Positions 1 through 10,251 of a stretch of 64,000 bases of DNA are shown here, piece by piece (within the stretch, counting starts at the first letter, position 1; every line of letters begins with the position of its first letter). The notes below the pieces were generated by a model. It saw only the letters and a list, made by a program, of their open reading frames with translations. It had not been told where the DNA came from and made no database searches. Both the position numbers and the translations under genes were made by a program. Source of the DNA: Strigamia acuminata (lineage: Eukaryota; Arthropoda; Chilopoda; Geophilomorpha; Linotaeniidae); NCBI GenBank assembly GCA_949358305.1, contig OX442315.1:10938427-11002426 (forward strand). The letters are read 5' to 3'.

Positions 1-1027
1 CAAAAAAAAAAATTAGAAATGATTAATCAAAAAATTTAAAAAAAAAACTTTTACAGGAACATTGGAAGAAAACGAAGCAAGAAAATGAAACGGAAGTGAT
101 AGAAAATCAGGGAAACAATGGAATGGTAAATCGAAACCGATGCAAAAGAAATTGTTACGAAGTGTTTTGTGAGAGGGAACAGCAAAAATTTTCGGGTTTC
201 CTCACACAAAAGTTGCTTTGAAATACTCGCCGAACACATGTTGATCGTAATCAACCGTGTTTCAGTGAAGATATTCGGATGCGGCGAGTCGAAAAACCAT
301 TCAATTCGCCAGCATCTCTAGCGGTGAGCGGCGGCCAAAAGCTGCCAGCCCGCGCGCTAGTTTATACAAGATCGGGGTCCGGGTGTAAGAAAACAATCGG
401 TCACGGGCGTAGATCGAGGGAAGAGCACAGCAAATGATGTAAAAAATTGCAGCCTACCTTCATCGATCAGAAAACACACGAAAAAAACGTCTCGAAAGAA
501 AAACGCAGACAAGAACAGCAAACTGATGTTGTCGGCTCGCTCTCACGAAAACAAGTGACACACGGGGTGATGTCCAGAAACAAGAAACTTTGTCTAAACA
601 TAGAACAATCCCCGACCCGTGACCTGTGATTGGGTCTCACGACACCCTCACCCCTCCAATTGGTGAAATAAACAATCCCCTAGTTGAAAGACGATCCCTT
701 GCAACAGATGTGGAGAAAAACACCATAAAAGTTCATAAAAAAAAAATTGTTTCACAAACACAGCATTTTCTCGAATTTTTCAGTGAAAAAAAAAAAAAAA
801 TTCTCACGATTTTCGGGCAGTGAAAGAAAACACGCTCAAAAATTGCGGCTGTGCTGTTTAAGACCGTCGCCATGGCTACGATCTGCCGTGATATTCGTGA
901 CGTCATAAGAGCGTCGCGAGCTCATCGGTGAAGATTGCACGTGACCGCTGAAACTGGCCTCGGGAAGTCGGTAATTAAATCAACTTTTCCGACCAATTTT
1001 AGCAATTTTTTCTACCTATTTTGGCAG
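1..1027. other. AT-rich flank with no recognised gene
   Basis: The stretch begins with A-rich tracts and has only short open frames (for example 447-629 and 626-823 on the plus strand) that resemble no family I know. A CRE-like palindrome TGACGTCA lies near 898-905 and an E-box-like CACGTG near 938, in locally GC-richer DNA. That would fit a promoter or 5' UTR of the possible exon that follows, but these are short motifs and prove little. Confidence 0.3.
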
Positions 1028-1310
1028 CATCACATGCTTGTGACTGGTACGGGTCGATCGGCGGCCACTGCGACTAGTCACGGATCACCCGATCGACACA
1101 CCAATTTGGCCGAGCAACAGGTGGCGTGTTTGAACATGGGTGAGTGTGATAAAAAAAAACATACAACCATTACAAATCAGTCACCGTTCCAGGGCAATTT
1201 ATCACTCCGAAATTACGTTCGTCGGCGTGACAGTAACGAGAGCATCGTCGTGTCTACGCCTGATAAACGTTTCATCAGTTTTGAATCCGACCGGAACAAG
1301 GAAAACTACG
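1028..1310 (+). pseudogene. Possible host exon(s), cut off by a Gypsy remnant
   Basis: An open frame with coding-like composition runs on the plus strand from an ATG at 1034. A plausible 3' splice site (ATTTTGGCAG) precedes it near 1027. The frame passes possible donors (CAACAG/GTGGCG at 1120 and ATGG/GTGAGT at 1139) and a possible acceptor (CCGTTCCAG ending at 1192). The second part, about 1193-1310, encodes a charged stretch including TPDKRFISFESDRNKENYVP and ends where the minus-strand Gypsy integrase remnant begins. I do not recognise the protein. It may be the 5' coding part of a host gene interrupted by the retroelement, or a chance open frame; the first donor would keep phase 0 with the second exon. 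Confidence 0.3.
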
Positions 1311-3397
1311 TTCCTGGCCAGAAAAATATTCGCCGCAACCTTTTCACCATTCCGGCCGCGTTATCCTGCGCATAACGAGGATGCAGTCGAATGACGTCAA
1401 GGCAGCGATCAAGCAGTGGTGCAGGCATCAAGATTTTTACATCCGAGCCGTGCTCCGCTCTGCTTAGCGGCGTGTCGGGTGAGAACAGGGTATTTATGCA
1501 CAATTCTCTGCACCCACCGAACACAAAATTTGGTTTGTATTGCGCCATGGATGGTGGGAGTTGGGACAAAAGACGGTCGTCTCTTTGCCCTTCATCTAAC
1601 CATTTCATGACAGCGCCACAGTCCGGGTCATCTCGCTGGACCTGTCTAACTTCGTCGTAAGACATGATCGTACCAGCGAGGCTCTCCGTAACGAGCGTGT
1701 GGGCCAGCATGATTGCAGCTTCTTCCTCGGGCGTAGCCGCCGATGTCGTTTCCACGTCATCTAGGCCAACCTTTGAAAGAGCGACCGTGATCCTGTCGTC
1801 CGCACGCTTGTTAAACTTAATCGAAAATCTCACCTGTTGCAGTTGCATCGCCCATCGCACCAGGCGACCTGACGCGCTCGTTGATGACAAAAGCCAGAGC
1901 AACGCCATACAACCTGTTTCGATGACGAACTTCGAGTACGCGATGAATGGTCGAAAGGAAGCGACTGCCTGCAGAACTGCCAGACATTCCAACTCTGACA
2001 GGCTGAACGCTGTCTCGGCGCCTTGCAGCGCACGACTCGCGTAGGCAACGGGCCTTTTGACTCCTTGATGATCCATCTGTGTGAGGACTGCTCCGAGCCC
2101 AACTCTACTTGCGGCAGCCTGGATGACAAAAGTTCTGTTGAACAAGATGATCCTTGAAGAGCTGGAACACACCCTGACACTCATTAGACCAATTCCACGC
2201 AGCGCCGTCATTAAGCAGCGCTTCCAGTGGATTCGAGAGATGTTCGAGGCCCTCGATCGCCGGTGTGTCCCCGCCGAACATGCCAAGGAAGCGTCGCAGC
2301 TGAGCGACATTCCTCGGTTGCGGATAATCCACAATCGCCTGAACGCGGCGTTCGTTCGGCCGGAAACCGTACCGAGTCATCGAATAGCCCAGAAAATCCC
2401 AAGAGGTTGATAAAATACACGAACCAGACGGGCTGGCGGTCAAACAATGCTTGCTCAACCTGCCTAGCACATCTGACAAGTGTGTTAAATGTTCTTCGAA
2501 TGTTTTACTGAACACGACGATCGAGTCCAGGTAGGGCAATGCCCACTTAAACTTCGCTTCGCCGAGTACTTTGTCCATCAGTCGTTGAAACGCCATAGGA
2601 GTATTCAACAAACCGTAAGGTAACTTCACAAATTGAAAAGTACCAAGGGGTGTATAAAATGCTGTTTTAGGTCTGTCAAGCGGCGCAATCCGTAATTGGA
2701 AACACCCCATCGCCAGATCTAACGTCGAGAAAAATATACTCCCCTCCACCGTTGGATGACAACCTCCCGTCTCGCTGAAGGTGTGTCCAAACTCGTCGAG
2801 AATACGAGTCAGTCTCACTTTCCGCATGTCTTCTATTTTACAGGCTTCCAACAGATCTAATTGATTGGATGACATCGATAGTGCGGCCGCATCAACGCCG
2901 TGTTCCAGCGTGACCCTTGCCCACTTGTCAACATCCGCGCCTTTTTCGTCCAGCTGATCAGGCTGAGGGGCGAAAGGAAACGTCACTCCCGGATTGTCGA
3001 TATGATACCAATCATTCCGGGCGATGCGAATTACGATGCCATTCTCGCCGAGCCAACTGCACCCGAGAAGGATGAAGTTAGACGCGGAAGGTAGCACTGC
3101 AAACCGTAACCAATCAGCTCCCGTCTGCCAGCTGACATGCACGTTCATCGTCCCGACGGGACTGGTGACTCTACCGCCCGTCATAACCCTAACAAAATCA
3201 TCGCAGGGTTCAATCGAGGCTGTTAGTCCGTATTCCTCGGCCGCGGCACTACTCATATACTGCCCAGAAGCACCAGAATCCATGAGTGCCACCGCGCTGC
3301 GGTCGGAAAAGTGAATGTCAACGAACGGGAGAGGCAGATCCTTCCCCAGTCCGGCCACGTTCACAGTATCCCAGACCGCACCAACGGCTAAGCCGAC
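1306..3397 (-). pseudogene. Decayed Ty3/Gypsy pol (protease, RT, RNase H, integrase N-terminus)
   Basis: Read on the minus strand this is the 3' part of a Ty3/Gypsy element. In order it shows an aspartic protease (MDSGAS, near 3283), a reverse transcriptase (STLDLAMG, LPYGLLNTPMAFQRLM), an RNase H (VGLGAVLTQ, YASRAL, LSELECLAVL) and the start of an integrase zinc-binding region, stopping at WPGT near 1306. It is clearly dead. About 80-100 residues of the RT fingers are missing between the protease linker and FFSTLDLA. The YxDD box reads YLDS (near 2520-2535). A frameshift near 2130-2150 separates RT from RNase H, and the first RNase H Asp is Ala (IQAAAS). The integrase core and 3' LTR are absent. 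Its open frame continues as gag at 10256 and below, beyond the inserted Copia element. The first 29 codons of the apparent ORF starting at 3484 are Copia LTR sequence, not Gypsy. Confidence 0.9.
3393..3397. repeat. Copia target-site duplication, left
   Basis: CCGAC, matching 10252-10256. It lies in the Gypsy coding frame; the two Gypsy parts are in register once one copy is discounted. Confidence 0.9.
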
Positions 3398-3830
3398 TGA
3401 TAAGTCCGTGGAGGCCAGGAAACATCGGAAAGGAGTTGAAACCAGCTTAAAATGTGCGGGGAGCTCGCACTTCGCGCCCGCCATGTTTTAATCACATGAA
3501 AGCATAAAAGCAACTGGGTTTGAGGCTAATTGGTCTCAAACCGTACAAAATATGACAATAGGACAAATCAATAGCAACAAGCATTGATTTGTTCTTTACA
3601 ATATAAGTAATTGTTAACCTAGGCATAATTAACCGATAAACAACACGGAAAACAACATTTATCGCTCTCCCAAGCAGACGACACAAGAAACATAGAATAT
3701 GTGTGTTAACACACAAGAGTAGCATTAATATGCGCTACACGGGTATCCAAAGGATGCCAACACACATATCTGCCATGCCTATCCAGAAATGCATGGGGAA
3801 ACGGACAAAATAATTAATCGCATACTAATA
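3398..3830 (-). repeat. Copia 3' LTR
   Basis: 433 bp, repeated at 9819-10251 with offset 6,421. It ends precisely against the TSD CCGAC on the left and the purine tract on the right. A 77-codon open frame inside it (3492-3725) occurs in both LTRs and is incidental. Confidence 0.95.
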
Positions 3831-3842
3831 AATCCCCCTTCG
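3831..3842 (-). other. Copia polypurine tract
   Basis: On the minus strand GAAGGGGGATT lies directly before the 3' LTR, the expected place for the plus-strand primer of reverse transcription. The pol stop codon is only a few bases upstream. Confidence 0.75.
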
Positions 3843-3847
3843 ATTAA

Positions 3848-6800
3848 TCAATTTGTCGCGACAAAAATGTGCTCGCACAACGCGTCCAATTTTGCGCGGG
3901 ACAACCACTTTGTCATAATGTCCGCGACGTTGAGGGTCCCTGGGATGTGCCTGATTCGAAAAACACCTTTCTCGAACCAGTCGCGCAAGAAATGCAATTT
4001 CACGTCTATGTGTTTGTTTGCGCGATTTTCTATGCGGTTTTTCGCATATTGAATCGCAGGCATCGAATCGGCATAAACACATGGTATTTCCCGGTCAAAC
4101 CCGTCAATCATCACTTCCGCGTCAAATATGCGTTCTAACCAAATTATCTCCTTCACACCGTCCACAACCGCCAAGAATTCGCTTTCCATAATGGAAAGAG
4201 CGGTAATGGTCTGCTTATGGCAGTTCCAGGAGACGGGGACACCACCCAGATAGATAATGTGCCCGCCAAAACTTCGGCGCTTGTCTTGGTCCAGCGCGTA
4301 AGACGCATCTGTGTAAACAGTTAACTTGTCACTTTGACAGTTCCCAAGATTAATGGAGAAATTCGGCGTATTAGCCAGGTAACGCAACACTTGAAGCAGC
4401 ATGTTTACGTGTCGTGTCGAGTGAGTCTCGTTGTATTGAGACAATACAATTACAGAAAACAAGATATCGGGTCTTGTGCGACTTGCGATGAAGAGCAAAC
4501 TTCCGACAAGAGACCGATATGGAAAACTCGAATTAACACGTTCTCCCGTTTGGACTTTTTGGATCATAGTGCCGGGCGTGCCAGGCACTCTAACACGGTG
4601 AGATGGGTCAATACCGTATTGCTTGCAGAGCTTCGCAATATAGGTGCGTTGATGAATGAGGATATTCCCCCCGTCCCTACAAAACTCAATCCCTAATAAA
4701 AGGGTGACGGGGCCCAAATTGACAATCTCAAAGGATTGTTGAATCCATTCTAAAACGCACTCTTCTGCCAACTCATCCCTCGAAAATAATACAATATCGT
4801 CGACGTAAAAGATGAGTATGGCGTCCGAACCCAAGCTATACACACAGTTAAGACCCAAAACCGGTTCAAAACCTATTTCAATCAGCTGGTCGTGTAAGCG
4901 CTGGTACCACACACGACCAGACTGATGAAGCCCATAGAGAGATTTTCTCAACTCCCAACATTTGTGTTGGTTTTCAGGTGTTCGATATCCCTTGGGGATG
5001 TTGATGTACTGCACCTCATCGAGGTCCCCATATAGATATGCGGCCTTGATGTCAAGGTGTAAGTCACGCCAGCTCCTTAATACTACAAGAGTACAAAAGA
5101 ACATCATGACCAACACAAAGTTGACTACGGGGGAGAAGACCTCCGTAAAGTCAATGCCGGGCTTCTGCTTGAACCCTTGTGCAACAAGACGAGCACGATA
5201 TCTGCTAATCGCACCCGTATGATCCCTTTTGAGTTTATAAATCCACTTTGATCCTAGCAAGGTTTTATCCTTGACTTCACTTTTGTCAACCTCGACATAC
5301 ACCTCTCGTTCTTTAAAGATGTCGATTTCGTCCTCCATTGCCCTTTCCCAATCAGGTTTCCCAACACCTGTCACAGCCTCTTCGTAGGTGTCAGGCTCTA
5401 CAGAGCAGCAACCAGCAAAACCGACATTGATGTCTTTGAAGTTGAACAATTCCGAGATATACTCGTATCCCTCGTCCCGACACCACCGCACAACTTCAAC
5501 ACGACTTCGAATTCTGTCATGCTTTGGTGAAATGTAATAAACATCAACCTGTCCAGCCGTTGCGCCTGATTTTCGCACAGACTGCCGTCTTTGCCATTTA
5601 GACATGTCCAACGGCAATAACCCACCAGCTGGAACTGTGCGTTCCCCTGTATCCTTTCCTTTTCGTGGGGGATTACGACGCACAGGTGTAGGTGACGTTC
5701 GGGGGGATAGTTGAGGACTCGCATCAGGATCCTCAATTTCATCCTCGTCATCGGGGTAAATACTGAAGAAATTCTCATCGTCCCCCTTTGCCCCACCAAT
5801 TTCATCAACATTTGCATCTCTAAGGACATCTTGCACTATATCCTCGATGACATCTTCCACGACACCAGCGTTCTCAACTTGTTCAGGTGCCTTTTCGGGC
5901 GCAGGTTCCTGAATTGGGGGTGGGGGAACCACTGCTTCCGGTAGGGGGCCACCATGAACGCTGTCGTCGTCTGACGAGGAGCCATCCTCGTTTGAAGAAT
6001 CAGACACGCTGTCGAAATATGAGGGGCTCGAGGGAGGAATTTTCAAATTTTCATACCAAAAATTCTGTTCCAATATTTTGACATGTTTCGAGAGGAACAC
6101 TTGGTTCCGTTTCGGGTCCCAAATTCGATACCCACGGGTGGAAGCCGCATAACCAATTAATGCCCCTGCCCACGCCCTTTCTTTCAATTTCCCACCCCTT
6201 GTCTGGGAAGGAATGTGGACATATGTCAATGCCCCAATGCATTTGACATGACGCAGGGACAATTTCTTATTGTAAAACACATTGTAAGGTGTTTTCCCTC
6301 CTAATCCCGTGTGTGGGAATCGATTTTTCAAATAAACGACAGAAACTGCAAGTTCTGCCCACAAAGTTGGGGAAAAATTATTCTCAAAAAGAAAAGCCCG
6401 GATTCCATTAAGAATGGTGCGGTTCGCTCGCTCAGCAACCGAATTCATCTCGGGGCTGTATGTATTCGTCCTCATACATTTCAACCCAATGCTGTCAGTA
6501 TAAGCATTCCATTGTTTCGATATGAATTCCCCACCATTGTCAGTTTTAATGGCTTTGACCTTTTTAGAAGTAAGCCGTTCAATTTCCGTCAACCACTTCT
6601 TGAAATGACCCAAAACTTCATCTTTCGTTTTCATGATGATAATCCACATCAGTCGGGAGAAATCATCAACCATAATTAGGTAATAAAATGCCCCACCAAT
6701 GCTCTTAACCGGTGAGGGCCCCCAAACATCTAAGTGAACAATTTCCAAAATCCCTTTAGTGGAGATATTAATAATGGGAGGAAAGCTTGCACGTGTGCTT

Positions 6801-8659
6801 TTCGCCCTCGAACAAGCATCGCAAGCCGACAATTCATTGTTGGAAAGTTTCAGCCCAAATACTTCATCGGATTTCTCCAACAATGCAATCCCTTTCGCAT
6901 TAAGGTGCCCAAAACGTGAATGCCAAACATCCATCGTTTGAGGTTTGTCAGGCTTAATAAGAGCCTTATTCCCACCATTATCTTTCAAACTGTTTTGCAC
7001 ACCTTGTTTGGAAATCTTCGCAGTCTTTGATTTATTCCCATTGTTGACTACCAGGCCAGTGTGTGTGTTATTCAAAACGTTCAATTTCTGTTTCGGACTC
7101 GCATTATTCGCAACGATCGCTGGCGCATTGTTCGCAGCAGTCACTTGCCCCATATTCGCAATTGCAGGTTTCCCTGTCTTACTCAAATTTTGGGTTAATG
7201 CAGTCTTAAAATCTAAATGAGTTAGTAATGAATTAACAATTTCTTCACCCTTTAAAGGTGGACTAGGCTCCACTGCCGCATTCTGTTGCGCAGGTAATGC
7301 AGCAGCGTTAACAATGTGTGCAGTATTCACTTGACAATTGACTTTATACATTCTATCACTCGTACGTGTCGCAGTGATAGAAGGCGCATCAATACTGTCA
7401 TGAAAAATGGACATTTTTCCATTCTTTACAAATGTGGTAGCCCCAGCTTCATCTGCACGACCTAATGAAATCAGATTCTTTCTGAAGTTTGGAGCGTAGA
7501 AGACATTTTTCAATTGTAATTCCCGTTTCTTTTGTCCATAAAAAGATATTAATGTCACAGTCCCGATGCCCTCGATTTTCGACTTTCCTTCGCCCTGCTG
7601 GACGCTGTAACCAGTTAATGGTTTGAAGTCGGAGAACCAGGACTTGTTGAACGAGAAATGGTCTGTCGCTCCTGTATCGACGTACCATTGCGAATCAAAG
7701 TTCGCATGTGACACCAGCGATACGACAGGAGGTTGCTCTTGATTCGAAATCGCTGCGGAGAAGTAAGAGATGGGGACGTCATCAAAAATATTCATTTGGG
7801 TGACGGCGGCCTTTTGCCGGCCTTTTCCACGTGATTTTCCTCGTGGATTGCCCCTAAACTGTCCTGTTGATCCGCCTCTTCCAGTAAGTTGCTGTTTAGG
7901 TGGAGAAGGGCAGTCGCGGGAAAAATGGCCTGTCCCACCGCAGGTAAAACACACACGTGGGGAACTGGGCGCGGTTCCGCCGCGTCCACGTTGACCACTG
8001 CCTCCGCCAAAGAAGGCTCCAGTGTTTTCCAACGGTGTCGGGTTGGGCACTCCAAATTCGTCCCCCTTCTCGTAAAGGCGATTATACTCGCCTAAAAGTC
8101 TTTCTTTCACGGCAGCGGCCGTAAATTCCGGGTCGGGCCAGTGATACACTGTCTGTTTGACTGGCTCGAATTGGGGCGGCAAAAGGTCCAAGTACTGGAA
8201 AGCGTGGAACTCATCCGAGACCACAATCTTCACGTCGGCGAGTTGTGTAACTTTCCGGTCGACACGGGAAGTAAAGACGACCATCTCTTCATCCTCCCGT
8301 AGACGCATATCGAGGAATTCCCGCCGGAGTCGGGCTTTGCGTGCGCGCGTGGTCGGCTGGTAAGCCGCTTTCAGCGCTTCCCACACACCCTTCGCGGTTG
8401 GGTGGGCCACAGCCACGACTTGCTGTGGTTCGTTGCAAGCCAGACAAATGGTGGAGCGGGCTTTTTCTTCGCCCTTTTCGTAGTCACGAATTTCCTTTGC
8501 CGGCGATCCAGCAGGCGGTTCCTTGATTTTGCCGGTCACATGTCCCCAAACACTGTATGATTGAAGCAAAAGCTGGATCTGCATGCTCCAGGTGGGATAA
8601 TTGGAGCCGTCCAGTTTGCGTACATCCTTGTAATCATCATGTCGGTCCCAATTCGACAT
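3848..8659 (-). CDS. Copia gag-pol polyprotein
   Basis: One uninterrupted frame of about 1,600 codons encodes all proteins needed for Ty1/Copia replication. Domains in order: a Copia gag of the UBN2/DUF4219 kind (N-terminal KLDGSNYPTWSMQ); a CCHC zinc knuckle CFTCGGTGHFSRDC (about residues 235-250); an aspartic protease with VDTGATDHF (about 327); a GAG-pre-integrase HHCC region (WHSRFGHLN, CDAC); an integrase with D (HLDVWGPS, about 643), D (KTDNGGEF, about 706) and E (SVAERANRT, about 740); an RT with YVDD (about 1285); and an RNase H starting at VYTDASYA (about 1449). The order protease, integrase, RT, RNase H is diagnostic of Copia. The frame is open from 8689, but I chose the ATG at 8659 because it begins MSNWDRH right before gag; the upstream 10 codons look untranslated. 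No frameshift or lost catalytic residue was seen. Confidence 0.95.
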   Translation of the reverse strand: MSNWDRHDDYKDVRKLDGSNYPTWSMQIQLLLQSYSVWGHVTGKIKEPPAGSPAKEIRDYEKGEEKARSTICLACNEPQQVVAVAHPTAKGVWEALKAAYQPTTRARKARLRREFLDMRLREDEEMVVFTSRVDRKVTQLADVKIVVSDEFHAFQYLDLLPPQFEPVKQTVYHWPDPEFTAAAVKERLLGEYNRLYEKGDEFGVPNPTPLENTGAFFGGGSGQRGRGGTAPSSPRVCFTCGGTGHFSRDCPSPPKQQLTGRGGSTGQFRGNPRGKSRGKGRQKAAVTQMNIFDDVPISYFSAAISNQEQPPVVSLVSHANFDSQWYVDTGATDHFSFNKSWFSDFKPLTGYSVQQGEGKSKIEGIGTVTLISFYGQKKRELQLKNVFYAPNFRKNLISLGRADEAGATTFVKNGKMSIFHDSIDAPSITATRTSDRMYKVNCQVNTAHIVNAAALPAQQNAAVEPSPPLKGEEIVNSLLTHLDFKTALTQNLSKTGKPAIANMGQVTAANNAPAIVANNASPKQKLNVLNNTHTGLVVNNGNKSKTAKISKQGVQNSLKDNGGNKALIKPDKPQTMDVWHSRFGHLNAKGIALLEKSDEVFGLKLSNNELSACDACSRAKSTRASFPPIINISTKGILEIVHLDVWGPSPVKSIGGAFYYLIMVDDFSRLMWIIIMKTKDEVLGHFKKWLTEIERLTSKKVKAIKTDNGGEFISKQWNAYTDSIGLKCMRTNTYSPEMNSVAERANRTILNGIRAFLFENNFSPTLWAELAVSVVYLKNRFPHTGLGGKTPYNVFYNKKLSLRHVKCIGALTYVHIPSQTRGGKLKERAWAGALIGYAASTRGYRIWDPKRNQVFLSKHVKILEQNFWYENLKIPPSSPSYFDSVSDSSNEDGSSSDDDSVHGGPLPEAVVPPPPIQEPAPEKAPEQVENAGVVEDVIEDIVQDVLRDANVDEIGGAKGDDENFFSIYPDDEDEIEDPDASPQLSPRTSPTPVRRNPPRKGKDTGERTVPAGGLLPLDMSKWQRRQSVRKSGATAGQVDVYYISPKHDRIRSRVEVVRWCRDEGYEYISELFNFKDINVGFAGCCSVEPDTYEEAVTGVGKPDWERAMEDEIDIFKEREVYVEVDKSEVKDKTLLGSKWIYKLKRDHTGAISRYRARLVAQGFKQKPGIDFTEVFSPVVNFVLVMMFFCTLVVLRSWRDLHLDIKAAYLYGDLDEVQYINIPKGYRTPENQHKCWELRKSLYGLHQSGRVWYQRLHDQLIEIGFEPVLGLNCVYSLGSDAILIFYVDDIVLFSRDELAEECVLEWIQQSFEIVNLGPVTLLLGIEFCRDGGNILIHQRTYIAKLCKQYGIDPSHRVRVPGTPGTMIQKVQTGERVNSSFPYRSLVGSLLFIASRTRPDILFSVIVLSQYNETHSTRHVNMLLQVLRYLANTPNFSINLGNCQSDKLTVYTDASYALDQDKRRSFGGHIIYLGGVPVSWNCHKQTITALSIMESEFLAVVDGVKEIIWLERIFDAEVMIDGFDREIPCVYADSMPAIQYAKNRIENRANKHIDVKLHFLRDWFEKGVFRIRHIPGTLNVADIMTKWLSRAKLDALCEHIFVATN

Positions 8660-9804
8660 GGTGAAGAATTTGGTGAAAAATCGATGCACAAATCACAAAA
8701 TTCACAAATTTCGGCGAAAAACACTCGAAAAATTCACCAATTTGATGAAAACACACACTAATATTCACAATTCCGGTGAATATGCCGTGCAGAGAAGCGA
8801 AAACACCCCCAAAAATTGAAGGCGAAACAATCACAAACTTCCCTTTGGGCACCTCAATAAGTGAGGTGAAAAACCCGAATCTGGTCGCCCTACTAGCTTC
8901 CGACCGACCCACCTGGGGGCCGCGGGACGACTAGTTGGCCACGGACAAGCCCAGACCGGAATGAGACTGCACGTAGGCGACTGCCTAAAGGGTGCAGAAT
9001 AAACAAAAGGACCCCAAAACAAAAACCTTAAGAATTAACAGAGTTTCACGAAAATAGCAACTAAAATACACTTTTCAGATGTGAAGTTGGCCAATTACGG
9101 GATCCTTGCGTCGTAATTGGTTCCCACGTTGCAGTAAACGTCGGCTTCACGTTGTCTTCGCACGGAACTGGGCTGACGTGCAGACCGCGTACACACTTCC
9201 GTGTATCGGCCAAAATCGATGTTGCGTACGTCCACGCCTTCGTACCCGCTTTCCTGGATGCGAAGCACGGAAATAACCGCCTGCACACACGCTTATCGTG
9301 TGCAGGACTTCTCGGTGATCGCCGGATTAAATTCGCGAGTTGAATCTCGTCGTTCTTGACGAAAAATCCAACGAAAATGGCTGCCGGTGCAACAATCGTC
9401 GATTCGCGACGATTTCTTCGCAAAATGACGGTTTCCAGACGTTCCCACGCTGGAAAGACACCAAATGCGGCGGCTAATCGACGTATTCGTTCGTCGAAAC
9501 GTTGGGCGTGCGTGTGTCGTTCCGTACACACTCGTAGACACGCTAACTTCGCAAACAAAAATGGCGCCGCCCGAGAAAAACTCGGTTATATCGGCGAAAA
9601 ATAAACGAAATGCAATGTTCCTTACACCGTTTTGCTCCAAATTCACTGTAGAATTGTCCGCACACGTCGTCACGGCTGTCCTTCGCGAAAAATTCCGGTT
9701 TTCGGCGATACGTCTCGGCGACGATCTGCGACGAACTTCCAACGTTCGTTTTCGCCCGAAAAACCTCACGAACTCGTCAATAACCTGTTGGCCCGATCGT
9801 GAGA
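8660..9804 (-). other. Long Copia leader between PBS and gag
   Basis: About 1.1 kb lies between the primer-binding site and the gag start, long for a Copia element. It has overlapping minus-strand open frames (9061-9558, and 9293-9934 starting inside the LTR) without recognisable domains. It also has small inverted repeats, such as CACCTC/GAGGTG near 8850-8870, and many TCGGCGA/TTTCGGCG motifs. It may hold packaging or translation-control structure, or a secondary insertion; I cannot tell. Confidence 0.5.
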
Positions 9805-9816
9805 CCTCTGCTACCA
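9805..9816 (-). other. Copia primer-binding site, initiator Met tRNA
   Basis: On the minus strand TGGTAGCAGAGG is complementary to the last 12 nt of the animal initiator methionine tRNA (CCUCUGCUACCA). It is separated from the 5' LTR by 2 bases, the normal placement. Confidence 0.9.
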
Positions 9817-9818
9817 TT

Positions 9819-10251
9819 TGATAAGTCCGTGGAGGCCAGGAAACATCGGAAAGGAGTTGAAACCAGCTTAAAATGTGCGGGGAGCTCGCACTTCGCGCCC
9901 GCCATGTTTTAATCACATGAAAGCATAAAAGCAACTGGGTTTGAGGCTAATTGGTCTCAAACCGTACAAAATATGACAATAGGACAAATCAATAGCAACA
10001 AGCATTGATTTGTTCTTTACAATATAAGTAATTGTTAACCTAGGCATAATTAACCGATAAACAACACGGAAAACAACATTTATCGCTCTCCCAAGCAGAC
10101 GACACAAGAAACATAGAATATGTGTGTTAACACACAAGAGTAGCATTAATATGCGCTACACGGGTATCCAAAGGATGCCAACACACATATCTGCCATGCC
10201 TATCCAGAAATGCATGGGGAAACGGACAAAATAATTAATCGCATACTAATA
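9819..10251 (-). repeat. Copia 5' LTR
   Basis: 433 bp, identical by eye to 3398-3830. It borders the TSD CCGAC at 10252 and the PBS at 9816. Confidence 0.95.

Larger units (their letters stand above)
3398..10251 (-). mobile_element. Complete Ty1/Copia LTR retrotransposon
   Basis: A 6,854-bp element in minus orientation. It has two 433-bp LTRs that look identical by eye, a single gag-pol ORF, a primer-binding site at 9805-9816 and a purine tract at 3831-3842. The 5-bp target duplication CCGAC is present at 3393-3397 and 10252-10256. It sits inside the coding frame of an older Gypsy element, so it is the younger of the two. All catalytic motifs I can check are present, which with the matching LTRs suggests a recent and possibly still active copy. 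In element orientation the LTR runs TATTAG...TTATCA, so the 5' end is TA instead of the usual TG. Confidence 0.95.

Noticed and set aside
3398-3484. N-terminal 29 codons of the apparent Gypsy ORF beginning at 3484
   Set aside because: This is Copia LTR sequence joined to Gypsy by the insertion; the real Gypsy frame continues at 10256.
3485-3725. 77-codon ORF also present at 9913-10146
   Set aside because: It lies within both Copia LTRs and has no protein-like features.
9061-9558. 165-codon minus-strand ORF in the Copia leader as a separate gene
   Set aside because: No domain, it overlaps other open frames and lies between PBS and gag; kept only as an observation on leader length.
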